Part shown: positions 6,468 through 14,454 of the stretch, piece after piece
Layout of the letters: each line of letters begins with the position of its first letter
Numbering within the stretch: the first letter of the stretch is position 1
Translations under genes and position numbers: made by a program
The notes under the pieces: model-generated
The model's database searches: none
Told to the model about the DNA's origin: nothing
The model's input: only the letters and a program-made list of their open reading frames with translations
Assembly: GCA_900555925.1 (NCBI GenBank)
Contig: USMU01000028.1
Location: 1-21,589 of the forward strand
Origin: an uncultured Clostridium sp.
GTDB lineage: Bacteria; Bacillota; Clostridia; Christensenellales; Borkfalkiaceae
Direction: 5' to 3'
Length of the DNA: 21,589 nucleotides

Positions 6468-7202
6468 TCAGTTCCGCTGTGCCAAAAAAACGAGTCGGTC
6501 GCTCAAAGTTTTATCTTCTCCGAGATGACCTTCCGTTTTTAGAACCGTAAACCCGCAAGAGCACAACGCGGAAACGATTTCTTCCTCCTCGTAAATATAT
6601 TGAATGTGCCGTTCGTCCCGACGGGAAAACGCGCCGTCACCGTACCGAACGAACAGAGTGACGTCCATCGTTACTCTGTCTCCTGCAAGAGTATTAAAAG
6701 AAAGATAAACGACATCTTCCCGATCGTCCGCGCAAACAGTATTTGCAATCTTTTCGCGAAATTTGCGCGGAGAACTGATATCGAAAAGAAATATCCCCTT
6801 TTTATTTAACGCGGAACGGACGTTTCCAAACGCTTTTTTGAGTTTTTCTTTGGGAATGTAATTGACGCAGTCATTGACGGCAGTAGCAAAATCGAATTTT
6901 TCCGGCGTCTTGAACCTTGCTATATCTCCTTGCAAATATCGGATATTCGCTCCCTCCTGTCGGGAACGCCGCATGGCGAAGTTCAACATTTCGGGAGAAA
7001 TATCCAACCCCGTCATCGCATAGCCCGCGCGATGAAAAGCTCGCGTGAACCATCCGCCGCCACAGCCGATATCGAGTCCGCTCCTCAACGGAAATGCGCC
7101 GAGTTTCGCAATTAAATACTGCGACCAATTTTCATAGCCGCAGTCATCGTTGAGATATTCGAACCAATCGGCAAGCCCTGCATAAGCCGCTTCCCGCTCC
7201 AT
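6468..7202 (-). CDS. Class I SAM-dependent methyltransferase, substrate unknown
   Basis: 244 residues with AAGGAG about 8 nt before the ATG. The Rossmann-fold methyltransferase signature is clear: motif I LDIGCGGGWFTRAF at about 43-56, an acidic residue ending strand 2 (GLDISPEML, about 65-73), motif II/III region YLQGDIARF (89-97), and FDFATAVNDCVNYI (103-116), followed by the LNKKGIFLFDIS strand typical of small-molecule methyltransferases. The family contains many uncharacterised members acting on small molecules, tRNA or proteins, and the C-terminal half does not let me choose. It is the first gene of the block leading to hslO. Whether it has its own promoter or depends on read-through from the membrane protein gene is not clear. 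Confidence 0.9.
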   Translation of the reverse strand: MEREAAYAGLADWFEYLNDDCGYENWSQYLIAKLGAFPLRSGLDIGCGGGWFTRAFHRAGYAMTGLDISPEMLNFAMRRSRQEGANIRYLQGDIARFKTPEKFDFATAVNDCVNYIPKEKLKKAFGNVRSALNKKGIFLFDISSPRKFREKIANTVCADDREDVVYLSFNTLAGDRVTMDVTLFVRYGDGAFSRRDERHIQYIYEEEEIVSALCSCGFTVLKTEGHLGEDKTLSDRLVFLAQRN

Positions 7203-7216
7203 ATCTTCTTCTCCTT

Positions 7217-7249
7217 AAAACAAGCCCAGCCGGACAGATAATCCGGCTG
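7217..7249 (-). terminator. Hairpin with short T-tract after the membrane protein gene
   Basis: On the minus strand CAGCCGGA (7242-7249) pairs with TCCGGCTG (7227-7234) over a 7-nt loop, followed by GGC and then TTGTTTT (7217-7223). The T-tract is offset from the stem and interrupted, so this is a weak terminator or an attenuating hairpin. It ends immediately before the ribosome binding site of the methyltransferase gene. Confidence 0.55.
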
Positions 7250-7259
7250 AGTCCTGGAA

Positions 7260-8555
7260 TTATTCCCCGAGCATCTTGGGCGGTTTTCTCTTTTTCTTCC
7301 TGCCCTTTTTGTCCGTTTCTTCCTGCAAAGCCTTTTCCCGTTCCTCGAATTGTTTATTATAGTCTACGTATCTCTTATCGTTCTTATGCTCCTGCTCGTA
7401 GGCTTCGGTATCCTCTGCAATATTTTGTTTACTCTCTCTAAGGCGCTGCAAGTCCTCCCGCGTGAAGGACTGCGGAAGCTCGTATACCTGCAACGAGTCA
7501 TCGATCGGTTTAATCGGACGGGAAACTAACTTGGATTTTCCGGCGGCCAAAATGGCGCGCTTATATTGAAGAGCCGCTTCACTCTCTCCGCCCTCCAAGG
7601 CGCTTGTCCCGTCTTTGTTGTAAATTCCTCTGCCGACCTTCGCCCCTTTGATATTGGGGTTAATGAATTTATCGAACGCCCACTGTGCGAAGTCCAACCA
7701 CACGAGCAAGGCATACGCGAAAGCAAACAGAATGAGAAGCATACCCGCAATCAACGTAAAAATGCCTCCGCCGATTAAAAAGAGCCCGAACGGAAGAAGC
7801 GCAAGCACGCCGAAAAACAATGACTGCGGCAACATGCCTATCGTCATGAGGAAAGAATTTTTAATGAGCGTCCAAACCCCTTGCTTATAGTTTACTCCGA
7901 GCGCAATCATCCAAAGGGACATCATCGCGGCAAGCGCTATGACGATACCGCTGAACGCCTCGGAAATGCGGAACCAAACTCGTTGTCCCTTGCTCAGCGA
8001 CTGGGTAACGATGGACAACTCGGTAATATTTATAAGCGACTTACAAAGGAGCATGATGAGGGAGAAGAACAGAGCCGCTTGAAGAGCATTCCAAAAGTTC
8101 AATTTGACGCCACGCCAAAAGTCGTTCGCGACAAAAATCCCTTCGGTCCAAACCATATTGCGGATAACGTACATTCCGCCCGAAAGCCCTACCGCCGCGA
8201 TAAAAGAAGCGACAGCGATGGCTCCGTACATAATCGCATCCGTCTGCATGAGCAGCATTTCCGAAAAGCCCACGATACTCGGCTGGGCCGGATAACCGAC
8301 AGTGAGATTTGCCCCGAACGGATAAGTAATGCCGTTACTCTGATCCATAACAAAGCGAAAGATAAAAATTGCAATGATGGGAATGAAGAAAATCAGAATA
8401 AGTAAATTGACCTTAAAAATTTTGCCGAAATTGCCCTTAAAAATATCCCAGAATAGCTGCCAGCGATTTGTAGGCAAAGTACTTCTCGCGTACTCCTCGC
8501 TTTTTTCCTTGCCCTCGAGCATTCGGGCAATCAGCCCTTTCTTTTCCTGTGCCAT
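7260..8555 (-). CDS. Multi-pass integral membrane protein, function unknown
   Basis: 431 residues with GGAG 8 nt before the ATG and a good promoter at 8601-8629. A charged cytoplasmic N-terminus containing NRWQLFWDIFKGNFGKIFK leads into about six hydrophobic segments, near 46-69, 106-131, 153-176, 200-220, 232-262 and 263-290. The C-terminal 140 residues are hydrophilic and strongly charged, ending in a Lys/Arg-rich tail (KKGRKKKRKPPK). The start of the first membrane segment and the overall topology remind me of the YesL/DUF624 family, whose function is poorly known, but the long basic tail is not typical and I hold this only loosely. The tail could bind nucleic acid or acidic lipid, which is inference. 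It is divergently arranged to the lysine-biosynthesis operon. Confidence 0.85.
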   Translation of the reverse strand: MAQEKKGLIARMLEGKEKSEEYARSTLPTNRWQLFWDIFKGNFGKIFKVNLLILIFFIPIIAIFIFRFVMDQSNGITYPFGANLTVGYPAQPSIVGFSEMLLMQTDAIMYGAIAVASFIAAVGLSGGMYVIRNMVWTEGIFVANDFWRGVKLNFWNALQAALFFSLIMLLCKSLINITELSIVTQSLSKGQRVWFRISEAFSGIVIALAAMMSLWMIALGVNYKQGVWTLIKNSFLMTIGMLPQSLFFGVLALLPFGLFLIGGGIFTLIAGMLLILFAFAYALLVWLDFAQWAFDKFINPNIKGAKVGRGIYNKDGTSALEGGESEAALQYKRAILAAGKSKLVSRPIKPIDDSLQVYELPQSFTREDLQRLRESKQNIAEDTEAYEQEHKNDKRYVDYNKQFEEREKALQEETDKKGRKKKRKPPKMLGE

Positions 8556-8600
8556 GTATAAAACTCCAAAAAAATTAATTATCAGAAAACCTGCTTATTT

Positions 8601-8629
8601 ATTGTACTACAATTTTATGATTATTTCAA
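8601..8629 (-). promoter_or_regulatory. Vegetative promoter of the membrane protein gene
   Basis: On the minus strand TTGAAA (8624-8629), a 17-nt spacer and TACAAT (8601-8606), about 45 nt upstream of the start codon. It is divergent from the asd promoter at 8679-8707, with about 50 nt between the two -35 boxes. Confidence 0.75.
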
Positions 8630-8678
8630 GGAAAATTCGAAAAAATTTCAAATAAAATTTTCAATCGGGCAAAAATCT

Positions 8679-8707
8679 TTGACATTTCCCGTGGCTTGTG
8701 TTAGAAT
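8679..8707 (+). promoter_or_regulatory. Promoter of the asd-dapA-dapB operon
   Basis: TTGACA (8679-8684), a 17-nt spacer and TAGAAT (8702-8707). Predicted transcription starts near 8714, just before the first pairing strand of the lysine riboswitch. Confidence 0.9.
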
Positions 8708-8713
8708 AAAACC

Positions 8714-8956
8714 GTTAAATAGAGGAGCGGAAGAACAAGAGTACTCCGCCGTAAAGCAAAATACGGAAGATTTTGCGGCCGAAGAGCATACGGCGGACTG
8801 GAAAGGGTATCTCCGCCGAAACGCGGTGCCTTCCTTCCGCGTTGGGCATACGGGAGAATACCTGCATGACTGTCACCGTCCGTGAAGCGCTATTTACCGA
8901 ATCCATCTGAGGATTCCCTATGTTGCGAACGCGAGACGGCCTGTGCCGTCTTTTTT
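8714..8956 (+). promoter_or_regulatory. Lysine riboswitch (L-box) controlling asd-dapA-dapB
   Basis: The leader carries the L-box core in the right order: AGAGG-GCG (8721 on), AAGAGTA, a GGAAAGGG segment, GCCGAA, GGGCATACGGG, CTGTCA and a closing GCGCTATTT (to 8895). AAATAG (8717-8722) pairs with CTATTT (8890-8895) to form the P1 helix. Alignment by eye to the B. subtilis lysC leader supports each block. Lysine binding should stabilise P1 and favour the intrinsic terminator at 8934-8956, stopping transcription before asd. A separate GAATCC/GGATTC hairpin (8899-8916) lies between them and may take part in the switch. The antiterminator pairing was not worked out. This is a known riboswitch class used as expected for lysine feedback. 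Confidence 0.93.
8934..8956 (+). terminator. Intrinsic terminator of the lysine riboswitch
   Basis: GACGGC (8935-8940) pairs with GCCGTC (8945-8950) over a CTGT loop, with an added A-T pair, followed by a run of six T (8951-8956). It sits 41 nt before the asd start codon and is the expression platform of the L-box. Confidence 0.92.
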
Positions 8957-8996
8957 GTTGTTCCTCTCTTTATTCAAACATTCCAAGGAGATTTTT

Positions 8997-10076
8997 ATGA
9001 AACAATACAATGCCGGCGTCATCGGCGCTACGGGAATGGTGGGACAGCGATTCCTCCTCCTGCTCGAAAATCACCCTCTGTTCAAAGTTACGGCTTTGGC
9101 AGCGTCCGGTCGTTCCGCCGGAAAAACTTACGGGGAAGCCGTCAAGGACAAATGGGCGTTCGACCGTCCCGTTCCCGAAAAATATATTTCCATGACCGTT
9201 TTCGACGCGGAAAAGGACGCGGATGTCATAGCGGAAAAAGTCGATTTCGTCTTTTGTGCCGTCAATATGGATAAAGCAAAGATAAAAGCGCTCGAAGAGA
9301 GCTATGCAAAACGGGAAATTCCCGTAGTTTCGAATAATTCCGCTCATCGCTTTACCCCGGACGTACCTATGGTGATTCCCGAAATCAATCCGGAGCACCT
9401 CGAAATCATCTCTGCGCAAAAAGAGCGCCTCGGGACAAAGAAGGGTTTTATCGCAGTCAAGTCCAATTGTTCTTTGCAGTCTTATGTTCCCCTTCTGCAC
9501 CCGTTGAAAAAATTTAATATAAAATCGGCGGCCGTATGTACTTATCAGGCTATTTCCGGAGCGGGAAAAACATTTGCGACCATGCCGGAAATCATCGATA
9601 ATGTAATCCCCTATATCGGCGGCGAAGAGGAAAAAAGCGAAAAGGAACCCTTAAAAATCTGGGGACACATCGAAGGAAAGGAAATCGTTTCCGCAAACGG
9701 TCCCGTAATTACGGCACAATGTCTCAGAGTACCCGTTTCCGACGGGCATATGGCGGCCGTATTCGTCTCCTTTGAAAAAAAGCCCTCCAAAGAAGAAATA
9801 CTCGAAGCGTGGGCGACTTACAGCGGAGAGCCGCAGGCACTCAAACTCCCCTCCGCACCCGAAAGATTCATCCGTTATTTTGAAGAGGACGCGCGGCCGC
9901 AGACGAAATCCGACCGCATGGAGGGAGGCGGCATGACGATATCGGCGGGCCGTCTGCGCGAAGATACGGTATTCGATTATAAATTCGTAGGACTTTCCCA
10001 CAACACGCTGCGGGGCGCGGCGGGAGGCGCGGTGCTTCTTGCGGAGCTGTTGGCAGCCAAGGGATATTTTGGTTAA
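8997..10076 (+). CDS. asd: Aspartate-semialdehyde dehydrogenase (archaeal/fungal-type sequence family)
   Basis: 359 residues. It reduces aspartyl phosphate to aspartate semialdehyde, the branch-point step to lysine/diaminopimelate and to threonine and methionine. The NADP-binding loop GATGMVGQRF is at 10-19, the nucleophilic cysteine is C158 in SNCSLQSY, Q184 lies in YQAISGAG, and the general-base histidine is H251 in DGHMAAVF. Length and motifs fit the family usually described from archaea and fungi rather than the E. coli-type enzyme, and this family also occurs in Clostridia. An in-frame ATG at 8943 lies inside the terminator hairpin and has no ribosome site. The start at 8997 has AAGGAG 6 nt upstream. 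It is first in the operon and under the lysine riboswitch. Confidence 0.96.
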   Translation: MKQYNAGVIGATGMVGQRFLLLLENHPLFKVTALAASGRSAGKTYGEAVKDKWAFDRPVPEKYISMTVFDAEKDADVIAEKVDFVFCAVNMDKAKIKALEESYAKREIPVVSNNSAHRFTPDVPMVIPEINPEHLEIISAQKERLGTKKGFIAVKSNCSLQSYVPLLHPLKKFNIKSAAVCTYQAISGAGKTFATMPEIIDNVIPYIGGEEEKSEKEPLKIWGHIEGKEIVSANGPVITAQCLRVPVSDGHMAAVFVSFEKKPSKEEILEAWATYSGEPQALKLPSAPERFIRYFEEDARPQTKSDRMEGGGMTISAGRLREDTVFDYKFVGLSHNTLRGAAGGAVLLAELLAAKGYFG

Positions 10077-10135
10077 ATGAAAAATAACCTCTAAAAAAGT
10101 AACTAAAACGGGGTTTAGGGAGAATATAGTATATT

Positions 10136-11029
10136 ATGACAGGATTTTTCAGCGGCACCGCCACTGCGATGATCACCCCCTTCGGGGCGGACGGCGGAGT
10201 GAATTTTAACTCTTTCGGGGAAATGATAGAACGCCAGATTACGGCCGGCACGGATATGCTGGTTATTCTCGGCACTACCGGGGAACCCGCGACGATGACG
10301 GAGGAAGAAAAAGTTTCCGTAATGGAATACTCCGTGAAAAAGGCAAAAGGACGAATCAAAATCGTCTTCGGCTGCGGAAGCAACTGCACCGACCATGCCG
10401 TATCTGCAGCAAAACAAGCGGAGGCTATCGGCGCAGACGGACTTCTCGCCGTCACCCCCTATTACAACAAATGTACACAAAACGGACTTTACGCCTACTA
10501 TAAGAGCATCTGCGAAGCGGTAAAAATTCCCGTGATCGCCTACAATGTTCCCTCCCGCACGGGCGTGAATATCCAGCCCGCGACGATGGCGCGCATCGCG
10601 GAAATCCCCAATATGGCGGGAATCAAAGACGCGGGCGGAAACATGAGCCAGACCATGGAAATCTTTCGCTTTATCCGCGGGAAATGCGACTTATACTCGG
10701 GCGAAGACGCGCTCAACTTTCCCATTTTGGCCGTCGGCGGCAGCGGTGTCATCTCGGTGCTTTCCAACGTGGTGCCCGCCGATGTCAAAAAACTCTACAC
10801 CCTCATCAAGGAGGGAAGAACGGAGGAAGCATGCGCGCTCCAAGATAAACTTCTACCGCTCTCGCAGGCTTGTTTCCTCGAAGTCAATCCTATTCCCGCA
10901 AAAGCGGCCATGAATCTCTTGGGCTTCGATGCGGGAACGCCCCGCGCTCCCTTATCGGAAATAGAGCCGAACAATAAAGAAAAACTCCGCAAAGCCATGT
11001 CGGATTACGGTTTGGAGATAAAAGCATGA
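10136..11029 (+). CDS. dapA: 4-hydroxy-tetrahydrodipicolinate synthase
   Basis: 297 residues, the normal length. It condenses pyruvate with aspartate semialdehyde to start the lysine/diaminopimelate branch. Catalytic residues are in place: Schiff-base lysine K164 in GIKDAGG, Y136 in AYNVPSRTG with R141 for substrate carboxylate, the TTGE motif at 47-50, and Y110 in TPYYNK. The GGGAG ribosome site lies 13 nt before the ATG, an unusually long spacing, and no closer site or alternative in-frame start is present, so translation may be moderate. The 59-nt gap after asd holds two small possible hairpins (10074-10089 and 10103-10118) but no terminator. The gene overlaps dapB by 4 nt. Confidence 0.97.
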   Translation: MTGFFSGTATAMITPFGADGGVNFNSFGEMIERQITAGTDMLVILGTTGEPATMTEEEKVSVMEYSVKKAKGRIKIVFGCGSNCTDHAVSAAKQAEAIGADGLLAVTPYYNKCTQNGLYAYYKSICEAVKIPVIAYNVPSRTGVNIQPATMARIAEIPNMAGIKDAGGNMSQTMEIFRFIRGKCDLYSGEDALNFPILAVGGSGVISVLSNVVPADVKKLYTLIKEGRTEEACALQDKLLPLSQACFLEVNPIPAKAAMNLLGFDAGTPRAPLSEIEPNNKEKLRKAMSDYGLEIKA

Positions 11030-11778
11030 CGAACATTCTCATTTGCGGCATTTCGGGGAAAATGGGCGGAAACGTCCTTTCCCTTTTAGAAAACGATCCC
11101 GAAGCCAAAGCCGTTTGCGGCGTGGACTTCTATCCTAAACAGCTTTCCGTTCCCGTTTATAAAACGTTCTCGGAAGTAAAGGAACCCGTCGATGTCATCA
11201 TCGACTTTTCCTCTCCGGAAGCACTTGAAGACCGCCTGAAATTCGCCGAGGAAAAAGGCGCGGGCATCGTCCTCGCGTGTACGGGATTCAACGAGAAAGA
11301 ACTCGCGCTCGTCGATGAATATTCCGCTCGCGTGGCAATTTTCAAAACGGCAAATCTCTCGCTCGGAATCAATCTGATGCAGGCGCTTTGTAAAGCGGCG
11401 GCAGAAGTTTTGGGCGAAGCGTTCGACGTGGAAATCGTAGAACGTCATCACAATCTGAAAAAGGACGCTCCCTCCGGCACTGCCTTGATGCTGGCCGACA
11501 GCATCAACGAAGTATTCGACGGCAAGAAAAAATATGTCGAAGGACGCAGCGGAATCGTCGGTGCACGGACGCGGGAAGAAATCGGAATTCATGCGGTTCG
11601 CGGCGGGACTATCGTCGGCGAGCATGAAGTGATGTTCGCAGGGGAGGACGAAATTCTTACCATTTCGCACAGCGCTCGCAGCAAGCGGGTTTTTGCGGCG
11701 GGAGCAATCCGCGCGGCGAAATTTCTTGCGGGAAAAGCGCCCGGAAAATACGACATGCAAAATCTCTTAAATTCATAA
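11026..11778 (+). CDS. dapB: 4-hydroxy-tetrahydrodipicolinate reductase
   Basis: 250 residues, typical length. It reduces the DapA product with NAD(P)H in the second step of the lysine/diaminopimelate branch. The N-terminal nucleotide-binding loop is GISGKMGG (8-15). The catalytic segment is ERHHNLKKDAPSGTA, where H141 corresponds to E. coli H159 and K145 to K163, followed by the substrate-binding GT. The segments IDFSSPEAL, ACTGFNE and the C-terminal HSARSKRVFAAGAIRAAKF are family hallmarks. Its ATG overlaps the dapA stop codon as ATGA, which implies translational coupling. It is the last gene of the riboswitch-controlled operon and is followed by a strong terminator. Diaminopimelate also feeds peptidoglycan, and in spore formers the pathway intermediate feeds dipicolinate. 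Confidence 0.97.
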   Translation: MTNILICGISGKMGGNVLSLLENDPEAKAVCGVDFYPKQLSVPVYKTFSEVKEPVDVIIDFSSPEALEDRLKFAEEKGAGIVLACTGFNEKELALVDEYSARVAIFKTANLSLGINLMQALCKAAAEVLGEAFDVEIVERHHNLKKDAPSGTALMLADSINEVFDGKKKYVEGRSGIVGARTREEIGIHAVRGGTIVGEHEVMFAGEDEILTISHSARSKRVFAAGAIRAAKFLAGKAPGKYDMQNLLNS

Positions 11779-11818
11779 TACCGACGGCCGCTCCATCGAG
11801 ACGCGCCGTTTTGCAAAA

Positions 11819-11855
11819 TAAAAAAAGCGGCCTCCCCTTTCGAAGGCCGCTTTTC
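11819..11855. terminator. Bidirectional terminator between dapB and gltX
   Basis: AAAAGCGGCCT (11823-11833) pairs with AGGCCGCTTTT (11844-11854) in an 11-bp stem. T-runs follow on both strands: TTTTCTATTT on plus, and TTTTTT-ATTTT on minus. It serves both the rightward lysine operon and the leftward gltX operon. Confidence 0.93.
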
Positions 11856-11881
11856 TATTTACTTTTTTATAACACGGCAAG

Positions 11882-13522
11882 TTAAAGAACTTCCATCGCC
11901 GAAGCGAGGCGGGCAGCGGTGCGCTCGGCTCCTAAAATACGCATAATCGTCCAAAGATCGGGCGTATTCGAGAGTCCCGTCGTTGCGATACGGAGCATTT
12001 CCGCCACATCCGATACATTTCCCGGATAAGCAGAAGGATCTTGTTTATAAGCCTTCATATCCGCCGCAAAGCCGTTTTTGGAAGCGACCTCCTTGACTTT
12101 CTCAAACCATGTCGACGCGTCGTCCTCATAGGAATACACATCGCTGAAATCCTTCAAAATCGTCTTAACGAGAGCAGTATCGAAACGATAGGAATATTCG
12201 GGCGCGAACGAAGAATCGAAAAAATATGAAATCATACCGACGGCCTGTTTCGCAAAAATAAAATCCTTGCGACGTTTCTTGCCTCCCGTTCCCATACAGA
12301 GAGCAAGAACTTTGAGCATATATTCTTTATCCGAGAAATATCCTCTTTCCGCTTCGGAACCGTAGGTATCGGCCCAACCTTTCAGAAAATCGAACATTTC
12401 TTCCTCGGAAAGTCCCGAAAGAACTAATTTGGAAATGTCGTTGAGTTTGAGAATATCGAACAGGGCGCCGCTCTTGCCCATTTTTCCGATGGAATACTTG
12501 AACTCTTCCAACGGTTTGCCGGGGAATTTTAACATCCATTCCTCAAAATTGGAATTGAGGAGCGTCATCATATACGTTTTGACCGCCAAGGGATGGTATC
12601 CCTGTTCCCGATAGAAGGTAAGGGAGGCTTCGGGATCCTTTCGTTTGGAAAGTTTGCGTCTCGTATCCCCGTCCATTTTCTGAATGGAACAATTGTGCCC
12701 GTATTTCGGCAGACGGAACCCGAGCACCTTAAAAAGTTCGATGTGAATGGGCAGGGACGAAAGCCATTCTTCGCCACGAATTACCAATGTAGTGCGCATG
12801 AAGTGGTCATCGATCGCGTGAGCAAAATGGTAGGTAGGAATTCCGTCCGATTTCAGAATGACGACGTCCTGATTATTTTCCGTCACGGTGATATCCCCTT
12901 TCACGGCATCGTGGAAAACGGACTTTTTCTCGACGTCCCCCTGTGATTTCAAACGAATCACATAGGGCTTGCCCGCCGCAAGGTTGGCATAAATTTCCTC
13001 TTCCGTAAGGTTTCGGCACTTTGCAAATTCGCCGTAATACCCGGGAAGCAGTTTATTTTCCGTCTGATACTCCCGCGTTTTTTCCAGATCCTCTTCCGTG
13101 CAGAAGCAAGGATAAGCGAGACCTTTTCTGATCAGCTCTTTTGCGTAAGCGTGATAAATTTCTGCACGCTGACGCTGATAATACGGCCCGTAATCGCCCG
13201 AAAGATCTGCCCCCTCGTCAAATTCGATACCGAAATATTTCAAAGACGAGTGTATCACCTCCACCGCGCCTTCCACTTTTCTCTTTTCGTCGGTATCTTC
13301 GATTCGGAGATAAAATACGCCGCCGCTCTGGTGCGCTATACGTTCGTTCGCGATGGCGACGTACAGATTTCCGAGGTGCATGAAGCCTGTCGGACTGGGC
13401 GCCAAACGGGTTACTTCCGCGCCTTTCGGAAGCTCTCTTTCGGGATAAAGTTTTTCGTAATAATCCGGCGTTTTTGCATTTTCGTCGGGAATGAGAATAT
13501 CCGCAAGTTTGTTCAGATCCAT
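11882..13522 (-). CDS. gltX: Glutamyl-tRNA synthetase
   Basis: 546 residues, somewhat longer than the common 480-500. It charges tRNA-Glu (and in species lacking GlnRS also tRNA-Gln, followed by amidation); this sequence does not show which. The class I signature is APSPTGFMHLGN at 41-52 (HIGH equivalent HLGN), and the KMSKS equivalent is KLSKR at 290-294, within the segment RRKLSKRKDPEAS. The catalytic-domain stretch YLRIEDTDEKR and the insert PCFCTEEDLE are also typical. The start has GGAAGG 6 nt upstream. It is the last gene of the minus-strand block that begins at the tRNA-Thr promoter, 27 nt after the DUF445 gene, and ends at the shared terminator. No T-box leader is present. Confidence 0.97.
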   Translation of the reverse strand: MDLNKLADILIPDENAKTPDYYEKLYPERELPKGAEVTRLAPSPTGFMHLGNLYVAIANERIAHQSGGVFYLRIEDTDEKRKVEGAVEVIHSSLKYFGIEFDEGADLSGDYGPYYQRQRAEIYHAYAKELIRKGLAYPCFCTEEDLEKTREYQTENKLLPGYYGEFAKCRNLTEEEIYANLAAGKPYVIRLKSQGDVEKKSVFHDAVKGDITVTENNQDVVILKSDGIPTYHFAHAIDDHFMRTTLVIRGEEWLSSLPIHIELFKVLGFRLPKYGHNCSIQKMDGDTRRKLSKRKDPEASLTFYREQGYHPLAVKTYMMTLLNSNFEEWMLKFPGKPLEEFKYSIGKMGKSGALFDILKLNDISKLVLSGLSEEEMFDFLKGWADTYGSEAERGYFSDKEYMLKVLALCMGTGGKKRRKDFIFAKQAVGMISYFFDSSFAPEYSYRFDTALVKTILKDFSDVYSYEDDASTWFEKVKEVASKNGFAADMKAYKQDPSAYPGNVSDVAEMLRIATTGLSNTPDLWTIMRILGAERTAARLASAMEVL

Positions 13523-13549
13523 GTTTTACCTTCCGTTATGATTTTATTT

Positions 13550-14446
13550 TCAAAGAAATATATTGACAAGGCCGAGCACAAAACCGATCAGCCCGCCCAG
13601 CCAAGTAATGGCGTTGAGTTCTTTTTTCATGACGGACAGACAAAGTTTTTCCAATTCTTTCACGTCCATCGAAGAAATTTTCTTTTCTACCTCCGCCGAG
13701 ACGTCAAAAGCGGCCGCAGCCTCTCCTATGGCGGGAAGCAATGCTTCATCGTACAATTTTCCGATGATTTTTTCGGCGTCGGAGCGAGTAAATCCGACTG
13801 TTTCCGCAATTTTCCCCATAGGAGTTTCGGAAAGCACCGTCAGTTGATCGTCCACGAAAGGGAATAATTTTTCCTGACCGTGCAACTCGATATATTCGTC
13901 TACTTTGTCGACGAGCGTTTCCGCGACGGAACGAACCATGCCTTCCCCCACGAACATGCCGAGCGGAGAACTTTTTATCTTTTCGAGAACCGCGTCTCCC
14001 GCGAGCTCCGCAACCGTCTCGCCTATCTTCATTTCCGAAAGCGCAGAAGCGGCTTTCAAAGACAATTTCTTGGCCAAAGCCTCGCGTTTTTCGTCGAATA
14101 CGTCCTTAGAAAAGGACTTTTCCGATAAAGCGCGTATGTCTTGCCCGGAGAAGTTCTCCAAAACGTCCGCCCACTTTTTTATCAGCGCGGAACGTTTTTC
14201 CTCACCCAAGAAAGCTCTTTGAATATCTTCTTTCGTCAGCAATTCTTCGCCCACGGCCCGCCCGATCGCTTTCGCCAAAGCGTCCTTTCGGCAGGGGATA
14301 ATTCCCGGAGTAAAGGGAAGTCTCCATTTTCCGAGATATTTCGGATAAAGAGGCCGAAAAAGCATTTTTACGGCTATCCAATTTGTAATATAACCGATCA
14401 GCGCGCCGACCAAAGGCGGCAAGATATAATGCAGAAAAATATCCAT
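13550..14446 (-). CDS. DUF445 family membrane protein (YheB-like)
   Basis: 298 residues from the ATG at 14446. The N-terminus carries the DUF445 signature: a hydrophobic helix with PPLVGALIGYITNWIAVKML, then FRPLYP and a Pro-Gly-Ile-Ile-Pro segment. The C-terminus ends in a second hydrophobic helix (about 279-298, LGGLIGFVLGLVNIFL). The middle is a long charged, helical region. It is shorter than B. subtilis YheB (about 377). YheB is linked to sporulation and spore-coat material in Bacillus, but the biochemical role of the family is unknown. The reading frame stays open about 117 codons further upstream, but that part overlaps the preceding gene out of frame and has low-complexity Arg-rich translation, so it is rejected. 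The ribosome site is weak and the gap to the previous gene is 8 nt, suggesting coupling. Confidence 0.9.
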   Translation of the reverse strand: MDIFLHYILPPLVGALIGYITNWIAVKMLFRPLYPKYLGKWRLPFTPGIIPCRKDALAKAIGRAVGEELLTKEDIQRAFLGEEKRSALIKKWADVLENFSGQDIRALSEKSFSKDVFDEKREALAKKLSLKAASALSEMKIGETVAELAGDAVLEKIKSSPLGMFVGEGMVRSVAETLVDKVDEYIELHGQEKLFPFVDDQLTVLSETPMGKIAETVGFTRSDAEKIIGKLYDEALLPAIGEAAAAFDVSAEVEKKISSMDVKELEKLCLSVMKKELNAITWLGGLIGFVLGLVNIFL

Positions 14447-14454
14447 TTTCAATA

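Noticed and set aside
8679..8885. 68-codon plus-strand open frame before asd
   Set aside because: It lies wholly within the promoter and the lysine riboswitch aptamer and has no ribosome binding site.
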